64,000 nucleotides of DNA, taken from positions 1,364,001 through 1,428,000 of the forward strand of contig NC_087074.1 in NCBI RefSeq assembly GCF_026151205.1, written 5' to 3'. The notes under the pieces are model-generated. The model had not been told where the DNA came from. It searched no databases and saw only the letters and a list, made by a program, of their open reading frames with translations. The DNA is from Bolinopsis microptera (taxonomy: Eukaryota > Ctenophora > Tentaculata > Lobata > Bolinopsidae). Both the position numbers and the translations under genes were made by a program. Below, piece after piece: positions 22,092-33,690 of the stretch. Positions within the stretch are counted from its first letter, which is position 1. Every line of letters begins with the position of its first letter.

Positions 22092-22097
22092 TTACAT
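22092..22097 (-). promoter_or_regulatory. Minimal start-stop uORF upstream of MARCH
   Basis: On the minus strand, ATGTAA (an AUG directly followed by a stop) lies 20 bases before the MARCH ATG, in the same exon and after the 5' UTR acceptor. The mirror arm keeps it. Minimal uORFs of this type are known to stall ribosomes and dampen translation; that role here is inference. Confidence 0.5.
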
Positions 22098-22206
22098 GGC
22101 TGAGCTTGCTGCTTCTACAAAATATAACGGTTAGTTTCACTGAGAGAGCGTGTTATTACATTGTATGTGACTTTTGAGATCCCGCCTCGCAATGTAGATA
22201 AATGCA

Positions 22207-22350
22207 TAAGGGGGGGGGGGGGGTTTCCGAATGATTACGCTAGTGTAATTTTGACACAATAGCTATGTGTAAAACCGATTACGGAGGGGAGGGGGGGGGC
22301 GTAAAAATGTTCCAAAAAATGATTACGTAATATGTGAACGACCCCTAATT
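22207..22350. mobile_element. Small G-run MITE-like element
   Basis: Starts with a run of 14 G. It carries gattacgctagtgtaat and gattacgtaatatgtgaacg, with a second G-rich tract inside, and ends cccctaattt. Ends taaGGGG and CCCCTaa are inverse. Present in both arms (mirror about 36316-36470). It resembles widespread short repeats with ends near ggggtcgttcacatattacg; family not assigned. Confidence 0.5.
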
Positions 22351-22827
22351 TGTATGATAATGTAATTTGTATTATATGTAATTTGTATGATGTGTAGACG
22401 TTGTGTGCCGGCGTCAATATTTTCTTGGGATAATTTATCCGTAAAGTTGACGCTCCTTAATCATGCTTAATTTAAGTCACACTTTATGCGGTACACCATG
22501 TACATAGTATGATCAGATAAATCAACGGGACAATTATATAATGGGTAATTCGGCAACAGATAATTACAAATTTCTCTGAGATTGAAAGCAACGTAATACA
22601 TGAAAGTGTGACACAAACACAATACTCAAACTATTATAAAATGTCAAGCAGTGAAACGAACATCATATACATTTAAACTTCACAATATCACAATATAGTA
22701 CAATACGCATCATGTATAAATGTTCAACAATAGATCTCGAGGGGAGGAGGTGAACCATATTTTGACACGTGATAGTGGTTCCTGGTTTTGATTGGTAACT
22801 ATGGTAACTGCTGAAAGCTAGTTGGTT

Positions 22828-22915
22828 AATCACTGGTTAATCACTGGTTAATCACTGGTTAATCACTGGTTAATCACTGGTTAATCACTGGTTAATCACT
22901 GGTTGATCACTGTCA
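22828..22915 (+). repeat. 11-bp tandem repeat (actggttaatc), about 8 copies
   Basis: Near-perfect head-to-tail array, last copy ggttgatcact. The mirror arm (about 35745-35830) has a shorter, indel-rich version. Confidence 0.9.
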
Positions 22916-24897
22916 CGCGTCAGATATGGTTCATCTCCTCATCAGTACGCAACCAGATCGTCACAAACCGCATAGATCCAGAAAACTAATGCAGTGATGA
23001 GTCCTTAGTTCTACTATATAACAACACGGCGCATAGTTAGTAGCTTATATAACTAACAAAAATGTAAAGTATTTAGTTGGAGAGAGTAAAGACTGGGGAG
23101 GATTTCAGAAAGGACCTCTGTAATAACCTATTCTTTTAAAACTGATATTTTAATGGCATTTAGAGTAGCCTAAATCGGACCCACGGCACACATCATGGCG
23201 TGCTGAAGTTCATCATTGTTATTTCAGGGGATTTGAACCAAAAGTAAAAGAAACGTTTGTTAAAGAACGGTGCGTGTAATACACAAGACAATACATCACG
23301 CTAGCAAATGAGGGGCCTTGTTTTTAAGATGAAGACTGAAGGGACTGAAGGATGACATGCAGCAATCAATATCAACAATCAACACCATCAATATCAACAA
23401 TCAACAATATAGTATACAATCATCTCTTTTACTTGACCTTCAGTAATATTACGTGTGTAAGAAAAAGGCAGAAAGAGAGACAGAGGGTAAAGGACAGCAA
23501 CAATAAACATCAGCATCACGAGATCACGGCTCGAAATCAATTCAATCTGGTGGTTATCATAGACATTCCGTTGTAACGTCACTTACTCCGCAAGCATTCC
23601 GTTGTATTCCCTGTATTATGTACTGGCAGTGCATTTTATCAGATCATACACGTACGAATATCAATATACAGTTCAAGAACGTGTCACATAACAATAATAA
23701 CATGTCTACTAGTGTAACCCGGCCATATTATAAACCAGGATAATATTTATGTGGACCACAAAGCAGGGCGATCATCAAAACAGACGATAACATTGAATTG
23801 TTAACAGTTACACTGCACAACAACAGAAGTGAGCTATCATTTCTACATTCCTGACGAGATGTGGCGCAATTTCGTGCATTCCACAGCAGAACTGCGGTGT
23901 TCTACTTACAGCTGCAGAGGTGATCTAGCTACAGCTGCTCAATAATGGGTTCCGATGACTCATCAAGCTCACACATACTGTATGCGGGCGTGGTCCTAGC
24001 AATTATTGTGAACTATAACATTAGTCACTTTAGTGGTCACACTCCTGGTAACTAATCAGTTAAGATTTCCGCAGAAAAGGAGAGTTTGTGTTGATGGAGT
24101 TTTCTCTAGAACGTCAAAAAACCACAAAAGGTTGTCATGTGCTACCTAGCTACCAATCAGTGGACGAGACAGTTTCATGTGACCACAGAGCTGAACAAAT
24201 TGCAAATATGGCAGAGGTGAAATAGGAATACTCATTACTCAGCTGTAAAAGTATGTTGAGTAGTGTGGTAACTTGCAGCAAGGTATTACTGGGGTACTGA
24301 CGTGAGAATCGCACAGAAGTCAAAATATGCACGCGAATATTATAATTATTATCATTCTTTACTAAATCTGTTGGTTCAATTCCCTGCACAATGATCAACT
24401 ACAACCTCAGCCAAGAAAAGCGTACTTCAGAGAAAATAACGTAAAAATAGAAATCGCGCTCTTAATTAATCAAAATATAATCATCGATTAAGGTAAGTCA
24501 TAGTTTCTCATGACTATTATCTTAATCATTAATAATTCTAAATTTTAATAGAAATTAAATTTAAATACTCTCTGAACTGATTAAATTCAATTTTCGCAAA
24601 CTACTAAATACAAACGTAATAAACTAATAATACTCAAATTATCAAAAACTAAAGAGGTCAAATATACATAATAATATTTATAATTAGTTAAATAACTAAT
24701 TAATCAATAATCACCGAGCAATTTCTTCATAAATACTACAAATTTTGTCATAATGTGAACGTTCAAATATCTTAATCAAGTTATAATTTGTGTTTTCTTT
24801 AAATCGATTGTTACATTTTACTTAATCGTTAATTAGATAATTATCGAGATATAAGCAAACAAATTACAGAGTCTTAGTGACACACAGCAACGTCACA

Positions 24898-25085
24898 TAA
24901 ACGTCACCGCAACGTCACAGCAACGTCACATAAACGTCACAGCAACGTCACAGCAACGTCACAGCAACGTCACAGCAACGTCACAGCAACGTCACAGCAA
25001 CGTCATAGCAACGTCACAGCAACGTCACAGCAACGTCACAGCAACGTCACAGCAACGTCACAACAACATCACAACAACGTCATAG
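24898..25085 (+). repeat. 11-bp tandem repeat (agcaacgtcac), about 16 copies
   Basis: Each unit contains ACGTCA, the half-site of a cAMP-response element. Located about 200 bp past the KIFBP stop. The mirror arm (about 33478-33690) is shorter and full of indels. Confidence 0.9.
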
Positions 25086-25268
25086 CCATTGTTTGACCAA
25101 TCAACTGAGTTAATTGAAAAGTAAGGCGCAGTGTGTCATCTGCATATAATGCTCATCCAATTCTCTCCACGAAACGGTAATTAATCAATTAATTAATTAA
25201 CAAATCAAGGTCACTTAAAGACCTGCGGACACGTGACCAGCACGGTTATTTCACTTCTCTGCACTTCT

Positions 25269-28262
25269 TCATGCTATGGCCCTGATCTTCTCCATCTTAC
25301 GGGGCAGGAAGTGAGCCATTTCCCTCGCCACATCAATCTCCTCCTTCAGATCCATTCCCTTGCACTGGTCCCAGTGTGAGTCGTAGTACTCCAGCGCCTT
25401 CTTGAAGTGAGTCTCTGCCTTGGCCAGGAAAGCTAACTTCTGCATGGTATCAGTGGGCCGGAACTTGCCGTAAAGCCTCGCTATGTAAATCTGTGAGATC
25501 ACGTAGGGACGGACCGTTTCGTCGGATAAAACATCAGGGAAGTTATCACTTGGATCCCGGAGGAGATCACAGAAGTTCTCAAACTCCTGGATAGCTCCAA
25601 AACACAAGTTGTTGATCTTCTTCCAGTTCTGTTGGTCAGGAGGTAGCTCTGCAGCTATGGAGTACTTGAGGGAAACCATTGTGTTCTTCACTTCCCCCAA
25701 CTCAAACCTCAACTGTCTACACAACTGAAACAAACAAAATGTGAGCTGCAAATTGGGGAGCTAAGTACTTTTTTAGAAGTTTTGATGAGAGAGCTTTTTG
25801 ACAAAATCCCACATTTCATGCAAAAGATAATATAAAACAGAAACAGAAACAGACAAACTGTTAGTAACACTACTGAAACAAAGCTCATTAACGTAACCGA
25901 AACAAAGCTCATTTAGTCATTAACTTTTCATTTGTCTGTATAGGAAACTGCTATTAGAGAGCAATTTTAAATGGCTAATAGCTCTGTGCACTACAGTTAC
26001 AACACTATAGTACAGCTACAACAAGTTATATTGTATGTACTGTGTTTAGTGCCGGAAACCATGATCAGGTAACAGTTTTCATGACTGTTATCACCAGCTT
26101 CAAGGTAAATCAAATATTCATTATTGGGAGCGAACATTTTTTTAAAGAATAGAATCCTTCGATGAATGTTCATTTATTTTTTTAACAATAAATTATGCAA
26201 TTTAAAAGAAGAGTAGACTATATATTTGTGCTACACAGTACACAGTGCACAGTACACAGTACACAGTGCACAGTACACAGTACACAGTACACAGTACACA
26301 GTACACAGTACATAGTACATAGTACACAGTGCACAGTACACAGTACACAGTACACAGTACACAGTACACAGTACACAGTACACAGTGCACAGTACACAGT
26401 ACACAGTACACAGTGCACAGTGCACAGTACACAGTACACAGTGCACAGTACACAGTACACAGTACATAGTACACAGTACACAGTGCACAGTACACAGTAC
26501 ACAGTACACAGTACACAGTACACAGTACACAGTACACAGTACACAGTACACAGTACACAGTACACAGTAGTCGAGTCCTATTAGTAGACAGTAACAACAG
26601 TGTTAGAACTAAAGGAAATGTAGCAGGAGCTCAAATATTCGAATGTTTTATAGGAATATAGGCACGGGCTCATTATTGACTGTCTCGCGGATAGCTCTAA
26701 AAGCCTCACTTTGCTTGCCAATACCGCAATACATACTCGGATAATGTGCCAGGTTTTATGAGACAGATATGGTTATATTATATATCTACTGTATATACAA
26801 TACAAAGGATCTGTCTCATCAGTGATTGTGAGGGATTATTGGCATAATTTAAAATACAGCACGTAAATTACAGTGGCAAGCAATAACACACACAGACAGA
26901 TACACACATAAGTATTATTATCATTATTAGATCTAATAATGATGATCTCCGAGCAGAGCACTCATATAATATGAAATTAAAGGAGGCCAGTTTGTAATAT
27001 CAAGCCCAGGAAGGAGAGAGAACAAGGTGTAGTTTTGATGGAAACTAGTGGTGAGAGGTGACTGGTGAGAGAGAGTTCAGAGCTGAGCAGTCACGTGATT
27101 TGTGAGCGGTCACGTGCCTTGTGAGTACTTAAGCTGTCATGTGGTTTTTGAGCGGTTACGTGATTAATCTGAGAGTTTAGGGTTACAGGGTTATGAAATA
27201 AGGGAGGATGATGGTTAGGGTTACGTGACTGAGTTAATGAAAGTTACTCTGGAGTCACGAGGTCACGTGACTGCTCTACGAGGTCACGTGACTGCTCTAC
27301 GAGGTCACGTGACTGCTCCACGAGGTCACGTGACTGCTCTACGAGGTCACGTGACTGCTCTACGAGGTCACGTGACTGCTCCACGAGGTCACGTGACTGC
27401 TCTACGAGGTCCCGTGACTGCTCTACGAGGGACGGTTATACCAAAACAGAAGCTCAGAAGTAATATCGGGGAAGTAATCATGAAATGGGGCTGAACACGC
27501 GGGCAATACCTAGGCATATCTATTATTAGAATATTAAAGAATCGTTAAAAGGTCTAAGTAGAACATTATGGGATGGGATTAGTATCAAAAGCAAAAACTC
27601 CAGATGGTTGTCTGTGAGCTTCTGAGCTTGGTATGCGAAAGAAAATGGACAAAACCATTTACAAGATGAAGGATACAAATTTATGCGATGTATTATTATG
27701 TATAATTATGTATAATTAATAACTATTAGATCCATGTAAATTAAAAAGCAGTAATGATTAAAAGCTTTTATGAGAGGATTTTCTGGACAAATCCCTCGAC
27801 ACCCATAAAGAGAGAATATGATGCAGTAACAATTACAACAACGTGTTATTTAGACCTTCCAAGTAACGACTATATCTCCCGAGTCAAGTGACCACAAACC
27901 TTCCTTTCCCCTGATAACCCCCTTATAATAACCTAATTACCCCCTAATCGCCTAATTACCTAATTACCCCAGGGTCCTACCTGACGGAAGTGCTGGATGT
28001 TGAGTGGAGATACTAGCTCAGTAAGAGTGTAGACCCCCTTATAACAACCTAATACTACTACTACTACCACTACTACTACTACTACTACTACTAATTACCC
28101 CCTAATTACCTAATTACCCCAGGGTCCTACCTGACGGAAGTGCTGGATGTTGAGTGGAGAGACTAGCTCGGTGAGCGTGTCAATGCGTCTCTTGTGCATT
28201 TTACACTGTCTGGTCTCATCCTTGTCGTACACTGCTAGGTTCTTGTACATTAGAGACAGGTC
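25269..28262 (-). CDS. KIFBP: KIFBP (KIF1-binding protein), exons 7-8, C-terminal part
   Basis: Exon 7 is 28262-28131 (44 codons: DLSLMYKNLAVYDKDETRQC...NIQHFRQ). Exon 8 is 25724-25269 (151 codons and stop, LCRQLRFELGEVKNTM...PRKMEKIRAIA). Both borders are GT-AG, phase 0. These are the C-terminal helical (TPR-like) repeats of the kinesin-binding protein, which binds motor domains of some kinesins and keeps them off microtubules. The 5' exons are not upstream in this arm: they lie at 50608-52914, same strand, beyond the mirrored segment. Exon 6 ends in phase 0 and exon 7 begins in phase 0, so the two parts are one gene split in this assembly. Confidence 0.93.
26233..26570 (+). repeat. 7-bp minisatellite (acacagt), about 48 copies
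   Basis: Units gtacaca with scattered gtgcaca and catagta variants, in KIFBP intron 7. All frames stay open because the short unit lacks stops; the resulting ORFs are not genes. The mirror array is at about 31935-32305. Confidence 0.95.
27256..27430 (+). repeat. 21-bp tandem repeat with TCACGTGA E-box palindrome, about 8-9 copies
   Basis: Unit gaggtcacgtgactgctcta, with small variants. Each full copy holds a CACGTG E-box. It is in KIFBP intron 7. The same palindrome is scattered upstream (27089-27155) and in the MARCH 5' coding repeats. Mirror array about 31045-31215. Confidence 0.9.
27981..28032 (-). repeat. Duplicated 3' end of KIFBP exon 7 with its splice donor
   Basis: About 50 bases coding LTELVSPLNIQHFRQ and the donor gtaggaccctgg recur 150 bp downstream of the real exon 7 end, separated by an (act)n microsatellite. 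The copy is open in the right frame and could act as a cryptic exon. Also present in the mirror arm (about 30430-30490). Confidence 0.85.
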
Positions 28263-29200
28263 CTGAAATATGAGGGGTATTGAAGAGCAGTGAGGGGTAG
28301 TGGGGGGTTATGTGGGGTAGTGAGGGTTGTTAATTGGCGGGGGGGTACAGGGGGGCATTTATTGAGGAATAAATGGGCATCATTTTCCGGGCAAAATCGA
28401 AAAACATAGTAAATTATATTTACTAATCAGAGGACGGCGAACACGAAGGTGATATCGATTTTGATCATAAATCAAGATTTAGCGATGCCCATGCCCATTT
28501 GAGGAATAAATATGCATCGGGGTGGCGTAATTACGGGGCGTTAACTAGTGACGTACCATTTTAATAATGATGAGGTGATGTCATGTGTATTAGACGAGAA
28601 ATTGTAGACAAATTGTGTATTATATCGGTGAGGGTTATTGAACTGAGGCATTGTGAAATGTAGGGATATACAGTCAGAACTCTTACAACAAAACAGCAGT
28701 TGCACTGTTCTAATTGGCGAGGCCAGTTCATTGCCCACATCGAGTTTAAAGCTAATACACAATACTGACTACTAGGCAATACTTCGTGGACAGGTATTCT
28801 CTGGAAGTACGTTAGCGTAGTCACTGGTTTCGCGAGAAATTGTAAATCGACATAAATTGTTAATTTCACGCGAGAATCATAGCTTAATTTATACTTCATA
28901 ATTAGCCTAAATCTCGTCGTACCTGGGAAGGGTTGTAAATCTAAAAACAGAGATAAGGAATATGACTGAAATTTAACTAATAATTAGATCATAGCCTTTG
29001 AACATAAGTTTCCGGCGATTGCGAAAAATTCTAAAAATTGTGTACCTATTATAACAGTAGTACCTGTACTACAGCTCAAGAACGCAAAGGTAAAAGCTAG
29101 TAAAATAAATGAAAAGTGAGGCCGGCCAACTTTTCAACGAACAAACTGTCAAGACAAAATGAAAATACAATCAATCCATCAAACATGGGAAACTTCTCAT
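28263..29200. other. KIFBP intron 6, up to the inverted-repeat centre
   Basis: No exon seen. Contains a G-rich tract (about 28325-28360). The end (aacatgggaaacttctcat) is the last base pair run of the left arm. Confidence 0.6.
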
Positions 29201-29223
29201 AAGTTTTTCTAGTTTTTTATTTA
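29201..29223. other. Spacer at the centre of the giant inverted repeat
   Basis: 23 bases, AT-rich, with T runs. On either side aacatgggaaacttctcat is followed by its exact inverse complement. It does not look like a sequencing adapter. Confidence 0.9.
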
Positions 29224-31044
29224 ATGAGAAGTTTCCCATGTTTGATGGATGATTGTATTTTCATTTTTGGTCCCTTGACATTTTGTTCGTTTGAAACTTG
29301 GCCGGCCTCACTTTCATTATTTACGAGCTTTTACCTTTGCGTTCTTGTGCTGTAGTAACAGGTAACACTGTTATAATAGGTTACAGCGCGATTTTTTAGA
29401 AATGTTTTCGCAATCGCCGGAAACTTATGTTCAAGGCTATGATCTAATATTATTAAATTTCAGTCATATTCCCCTTATCTCTGTTTTTAGATTTACAACC
29501 TTCCCAGGTACGAACGAGATTTAGCCTACTTATGAAGTATAAATTAAGCTATGATTCTCCGCGTTGAAAGTACAGTTTATGTCAGATTTTACAATTTCTC
29601 GCGAAACCAGTGACTACTCTTAACTAACTTCCAGAGAATACCTGTCCACGAAGTATTGCCTAGTATCATATTGTTGTATTAGCTTTAAACGCGATGTGGG
29701 CAATGAAATGGCCTCCCATTTAGAACAGTGCAACTGCTGTTTTTTGTAAGAGTTCTGACTGTATATCCCTACATTTCACAATGCCTCAAGTTTCAATAAC
29801 CCTCACCGATATAATACACATTTTGTCTTACAATTTCGCCGTCTAATACACATGACACACCTCATCATTATTAAAAATGTACGTCACTAGTTAACGCCCC
29901 CGTAATTACGCCACCCCGATGCATATTTTATTCCTCAAATGGGCAATGGGGCATCGCTAAATCTTGAATTTTTATGATCAAAATCCGATTATCACCTTCG
30001 TGTTCGCCGTCCTCTGATTAGTAAAATATAAATTTTACTTATGTTTTTCGATTTTGCCCGGAAAAATGATGCCCATTTATTCCTCAATAAATGCCCCCCC
30101 TGTACCCCCCCCGCCAATTAACAACCCTCACTACCCCACATAACCCCCCACACCCCTCACTCTCTTTCAATACCCCTCATATTTCAGGACCTGTCCTCTA
30201 AATGTACAAGAAACCTAGCAGTGTACGACAAGGATGAGACCAGACAGTGTAAAATGCACAAGAAGAACCATTGACACGCTCACCGAGCTAGTCCTCCTTC
30301 CACCAACATCCAGCACTTCCGTCAGGTAGACCCTGGGTTAATTAGGTAATTAGGGGTACTTAGTAGTAGTAGTAGAAGTAAGTAAGTGGTAGTAATTTAG
30401 TAGTATTAGGGTTTGTAAAGGGGGGTTTACACTCTTACTGAGCTAGTAATCTCCACTCCAACATCCCTGCACTTCAGTCAGGTAGGACCCTGGGGTAATT
30501 AGGTAATTAGGCGATTTAGTGGGTAATTAGTTTTATTATAAGGGGGTTATTCAGGGGAAAGGAAGGTTTTGTGGTCACTTGACCGGAAATTTAGTCCGTT
30601 TTACTTGGAAGTCTAAATAACACGTTGTTGTAAATGTTTACTGCTTCATATTTCTCCCTTTATGGGTGGTCGAGGGATTTGTCCAGAAAATCCTCTCATA
30701 AAAACTTTTTAATCATTACTTGCTTTTTAATTTACATGGAATCAATAGTTATTAAGTATACATTAAGTTTACATAATATACATCGCATAATTTGTATCCT
30801 TCATCTGTAAATTTTTTTTGTCCATTTTCTTTCGCATACCAAGCTCAGAAGCTCACCAGACAACCATCTGAGTTTTTGCTTTGATACTAAATCCCATCCC
30901 ATAATGTTCCTACTTAGCCCTTGTCACGATTCGTTAATATTCCTAATAAAAGATATCTAGGTATTGGCCAGCGTGTTTCAGCCCCATTTCATGATGTAAT
31001 TCCCCGATATACTTTCTGAGCTTCTGTTTTGGTATAACCCCCCT

Positions 31045-31215
31045 CGTAGAGCAGTCACGGACCCTCGTAAAAAGCAGTCACGTGACCTCGAGGGAGCAGT
31101 CACGTGGACTCGTAGAGCAGTCACGTGACCTCGTAAGCATTCCCACGTGACCGCGTGAGCAAGTCACGTGACCTCGTAGAGCGTCACGTGACCTCGAAGA
31201 GCAGTCACGTGACCT
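31045..31215 (-). repeat. Mirror of the E-box 21-bp array
   Basis: Units agcagtcacgtgacctcgt with many indels. Confidence 0.8.
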
Positions 31216-31934
31216 CGTGACCCACTCCAGAAGTATCTTTCATTAACTCAGTCACGTAACCCTAACCAGCATCCTCCCTTAATTCAGAACCCTGTAAGCC
31301 CACGCCACACCTAAACTCCAATTAATCACGTACCCGCTAAAAACCACATGCAGCTTAAGTACTCCACAAGGCACGTGCCGCTCACAAACATCGTGACTGC
31401 TCAGACTCTGAACCCTCTCTCTCACCAGTCACCTCTCACCACTAGTTTTTCCATCAAAACCTACACCTTGTTCTCTCTCCTTCCTGGGCTTGATTATTAG
31501 CAATCGGCCTCCTTTAAATTCATATTTTAATGAGTGCTCTGCTCGGAGATCATCCTTATTAGATCTAATAATGATAATAAATTTGCATATGTGTGTAATC
31601 TGTCTTGTGTGTGTTATTGCTTGCCACTGTAATTTACGTGCTGTAATTTAAATTATGCCAATAATCCCTCACAATCACTGATTGAACAGATCTTGTATAG
31701 TATAATACTGCAGATAATTATATAACCATAATCTGTCCTCATAAAACCTGGCACATTATCCGAGTAGAATTGCCGGTATTGGGCAAGCAAAGTGAGCTTT
31801 AGAGCTAGCCGCGAGACAGTTTTTCAATTATGAGCCCGTGCCTATATCCTATAAAACATTTCGAATATTTGAGCTCCGGCTACATTTCCTTTAGTTCTAA
31901 CACTGTTGTTTACGTCTACTAATTAGGACTCGAC

Positions 31935-32305
31935 ACTGTACTGTGGTACATGGTGTACTGTGTACTGTGGGAAACTGTGTCTGTGTGTACTGTGTACTGT
32001 GTACTGTGTACTGTGTCCTGAGCACTTGTGTACTGTGTTTATCGGGTGTCTGTACTTGAGGGGGGGTATATGTACTGTGTACTGTTTACTGTGCACTGTG
32101 TACTGTGTACTGGGGTGGCACTGTGCACTGTATACTGTGTACTGTGTACTGTGCACTGGGTACTGTGTACTGTGTAGTGTACGTGTACTGTGTACTGTGT
32201 ACTGTGCACTGTGTACTTTGTACTATTACTGTGTACTTGTACTGTGTAACTGTGTACTGTTAAAGGTGCACTGTGTACTGTTGACTGTCACTGTTACTGT
32301 AGCAC
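31935..32305 (-). repeat. Mirror of the 7-bp minisatellite
   Basis: gtgtact units interrupted by odd inserts (for example around 32040-32070), consistent with poor consensus. Confidence 0.8.
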
Positions 32306-33477
32306 AAAAATATAGTTCCTACTCTTCTTTTAAATTGCATAATTTATTGTTAAAAAAATAAATGAACATTCTCGAAGGATTATATTCTTTAAAAAAATGT
32401 TCGCTCCCAATAATGAAATATTTGATTTACTTGAAGCTGGTGATAACAGGCCCATGAAAACTGGTTACCTGATCATGTTTTTCCGGCACTAAACACAGTA
32501 TCATACAATATAACATGTTAGCTGGTACTAAGTGTTGTAACTGTATGCACAGAGCTTTTAGCCCAATTTTTAAAATTGCTTCTCGAATAGCAGTTTTCCT
32601 ATAAGACAAAGAAATTTAATGACAAATGACTTGTTTCGTTACGTTTAATGAGCTTTGTTTTATTCAGTAGTGTGTACTAAACAGTTTGTCGGTTTCTGTT
32701 TCTGTTTTTATATTATCTTTTGCAATGAAATTGTGGGATTTTGTCAAAAAGCTCTCTCATCAAAACTTCCTAAAAAAGTACTTAGCTCCCAATTTTTGCA
32801 GCTCACATTTTTGTTTGTTTTCATTGTGTAGACAGTTGAAGGTTTGAGTTTGGGGGAAGTGAAGAACAACAATGGTTTTTTCCCTCAGACTCCATAGCTG
32901 AGAGGCTACTCCTGAACAACAGAACTGGAAGAAGATCAACACTTGTGTTTTGCAGCTATCCAGAGTTTTGAGAAACTTCTGTGATCTCCTCCGGATCCAG
33001 TGATAACTTCCCTATGTTTTATCCGAACGAAACGGCCGTCCCTTAACGTGATCTCACCAGATTTACATAGCGAGGCTTTACGGCAAATTTTCCCGCCCAC
33101 TGATACCATGCGAAGTTAGCTTTCCTGGCCAAGGCAGAGACTCACTTACAAGAAGGCGCTGGAGTACTACGACACCACACTGGGACCAGTGCAAGGGAAA
33201 TGGATCCCGAAGGAAGGAGATTGATGTGGCGAGGGGAAATGGGCTCACTTCCTGCCCGTAAGATTGGAAAAGAAGATCAGGGCCATACATGAAGAAGTGG
33301 CAGAGATTTGAAATAACCGTGCTGGTCACCGTGTCCGCAGGTCCTTTAAGTGACCTTGATTTGTTAATTATTAATTGATTAATTACCGATTCGGTGGAGA
33401 GAATTGGATGAGCTATATGCAGATGACACCACTGCGCCTTACTTTTTCAATTAACTCAGTTGATTGGTCAACAATGG

Positions 33478-33690
33478 CTATGACGTTTGTTGTGATGTGT
33501 TGTGACGTTTGCTGGACGTTGCTGTGACGTTGCTGTGACGTTGCTGTGACGTTTGGCTATCCGTTCTGTGACGTTTGCTGTGACGTTGCTGGTGACGTTT
33601 GCTGTGACTTTGCTGTTGACGTTGCTGTGGACGTTTTATGTGACGTTGCTGTGACGTTTGCCGGTGACGTTTATGTGAAACGTTGCCTGT
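33478..33690 (-). repeat. Mirror of the 11-bp CRE-like array
   Basis: gctgtgacgtt units with frequent extra T or G. Confidence 0.8.

Larger units (their letters stand above)
22073..25268. other. Long intergenic stretch between MARCH and KIFBP 3' end
   Basis: No exon recognised beyond the presumed MARCH 5' UTR. Holds the G-run element and two 11-bp tandem arrays (22828-22915, 24898-25085), listed separately. Several 60-80 codon frames in both directions are unconvincing. Confidence 0.5.
4953..29200 (+). repeat. Left arm of giant inverted repeat (about 24.2 kb)
   Basis: All of this reappears in reverse complement at 29224-49728: lectin, SMC6 fragment, 9-exon gene, nested gene, MARCH gene, KIFBP 3' exons and their minisatellites, in exact mirror order. 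This arm has intact reading frames throughout and carries five mobile-element insertions that the other arm lacks. Confidence 0.97.
30188..33292 (+). pseudogene. KIFBP: Mirror copy of KIFBP exons 7-8, frame-broken
   Basis: The exon 7 equivalent (30188-30325) and exon 8 equivalent (about 32824-33292) contain many single-base indels (extra or missing bases roughly every 20-40 nt), and the exon 8 acceptor has lost its G. The damage pattern is that of read error rather than decay, because introns are hit as hard as exons. Confidence 0.8.

Noticed and set aside
26195-26597. Several overlapping open frames of 60-131 codons on both strands (VHSTQYT / CVLCTVY repeats)
   Set aside because: They are all produced by the stop-free 7-bp minisatellite and have no unique domain.
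27225-27494. Open frame RGHVTAL repeats, 89 codons
   Set aside because: Product of the 21-bp E-box array; lies in an intron on the opposite strand to KIFBP.
29201-29223. Left-over sequencing adapter at the inverted-repeat centre
   Set aside because: The spacer is short, AT-rich and does not resemble a hairpin adapter; a fold-back join or wrong haplotype join remains more likely.
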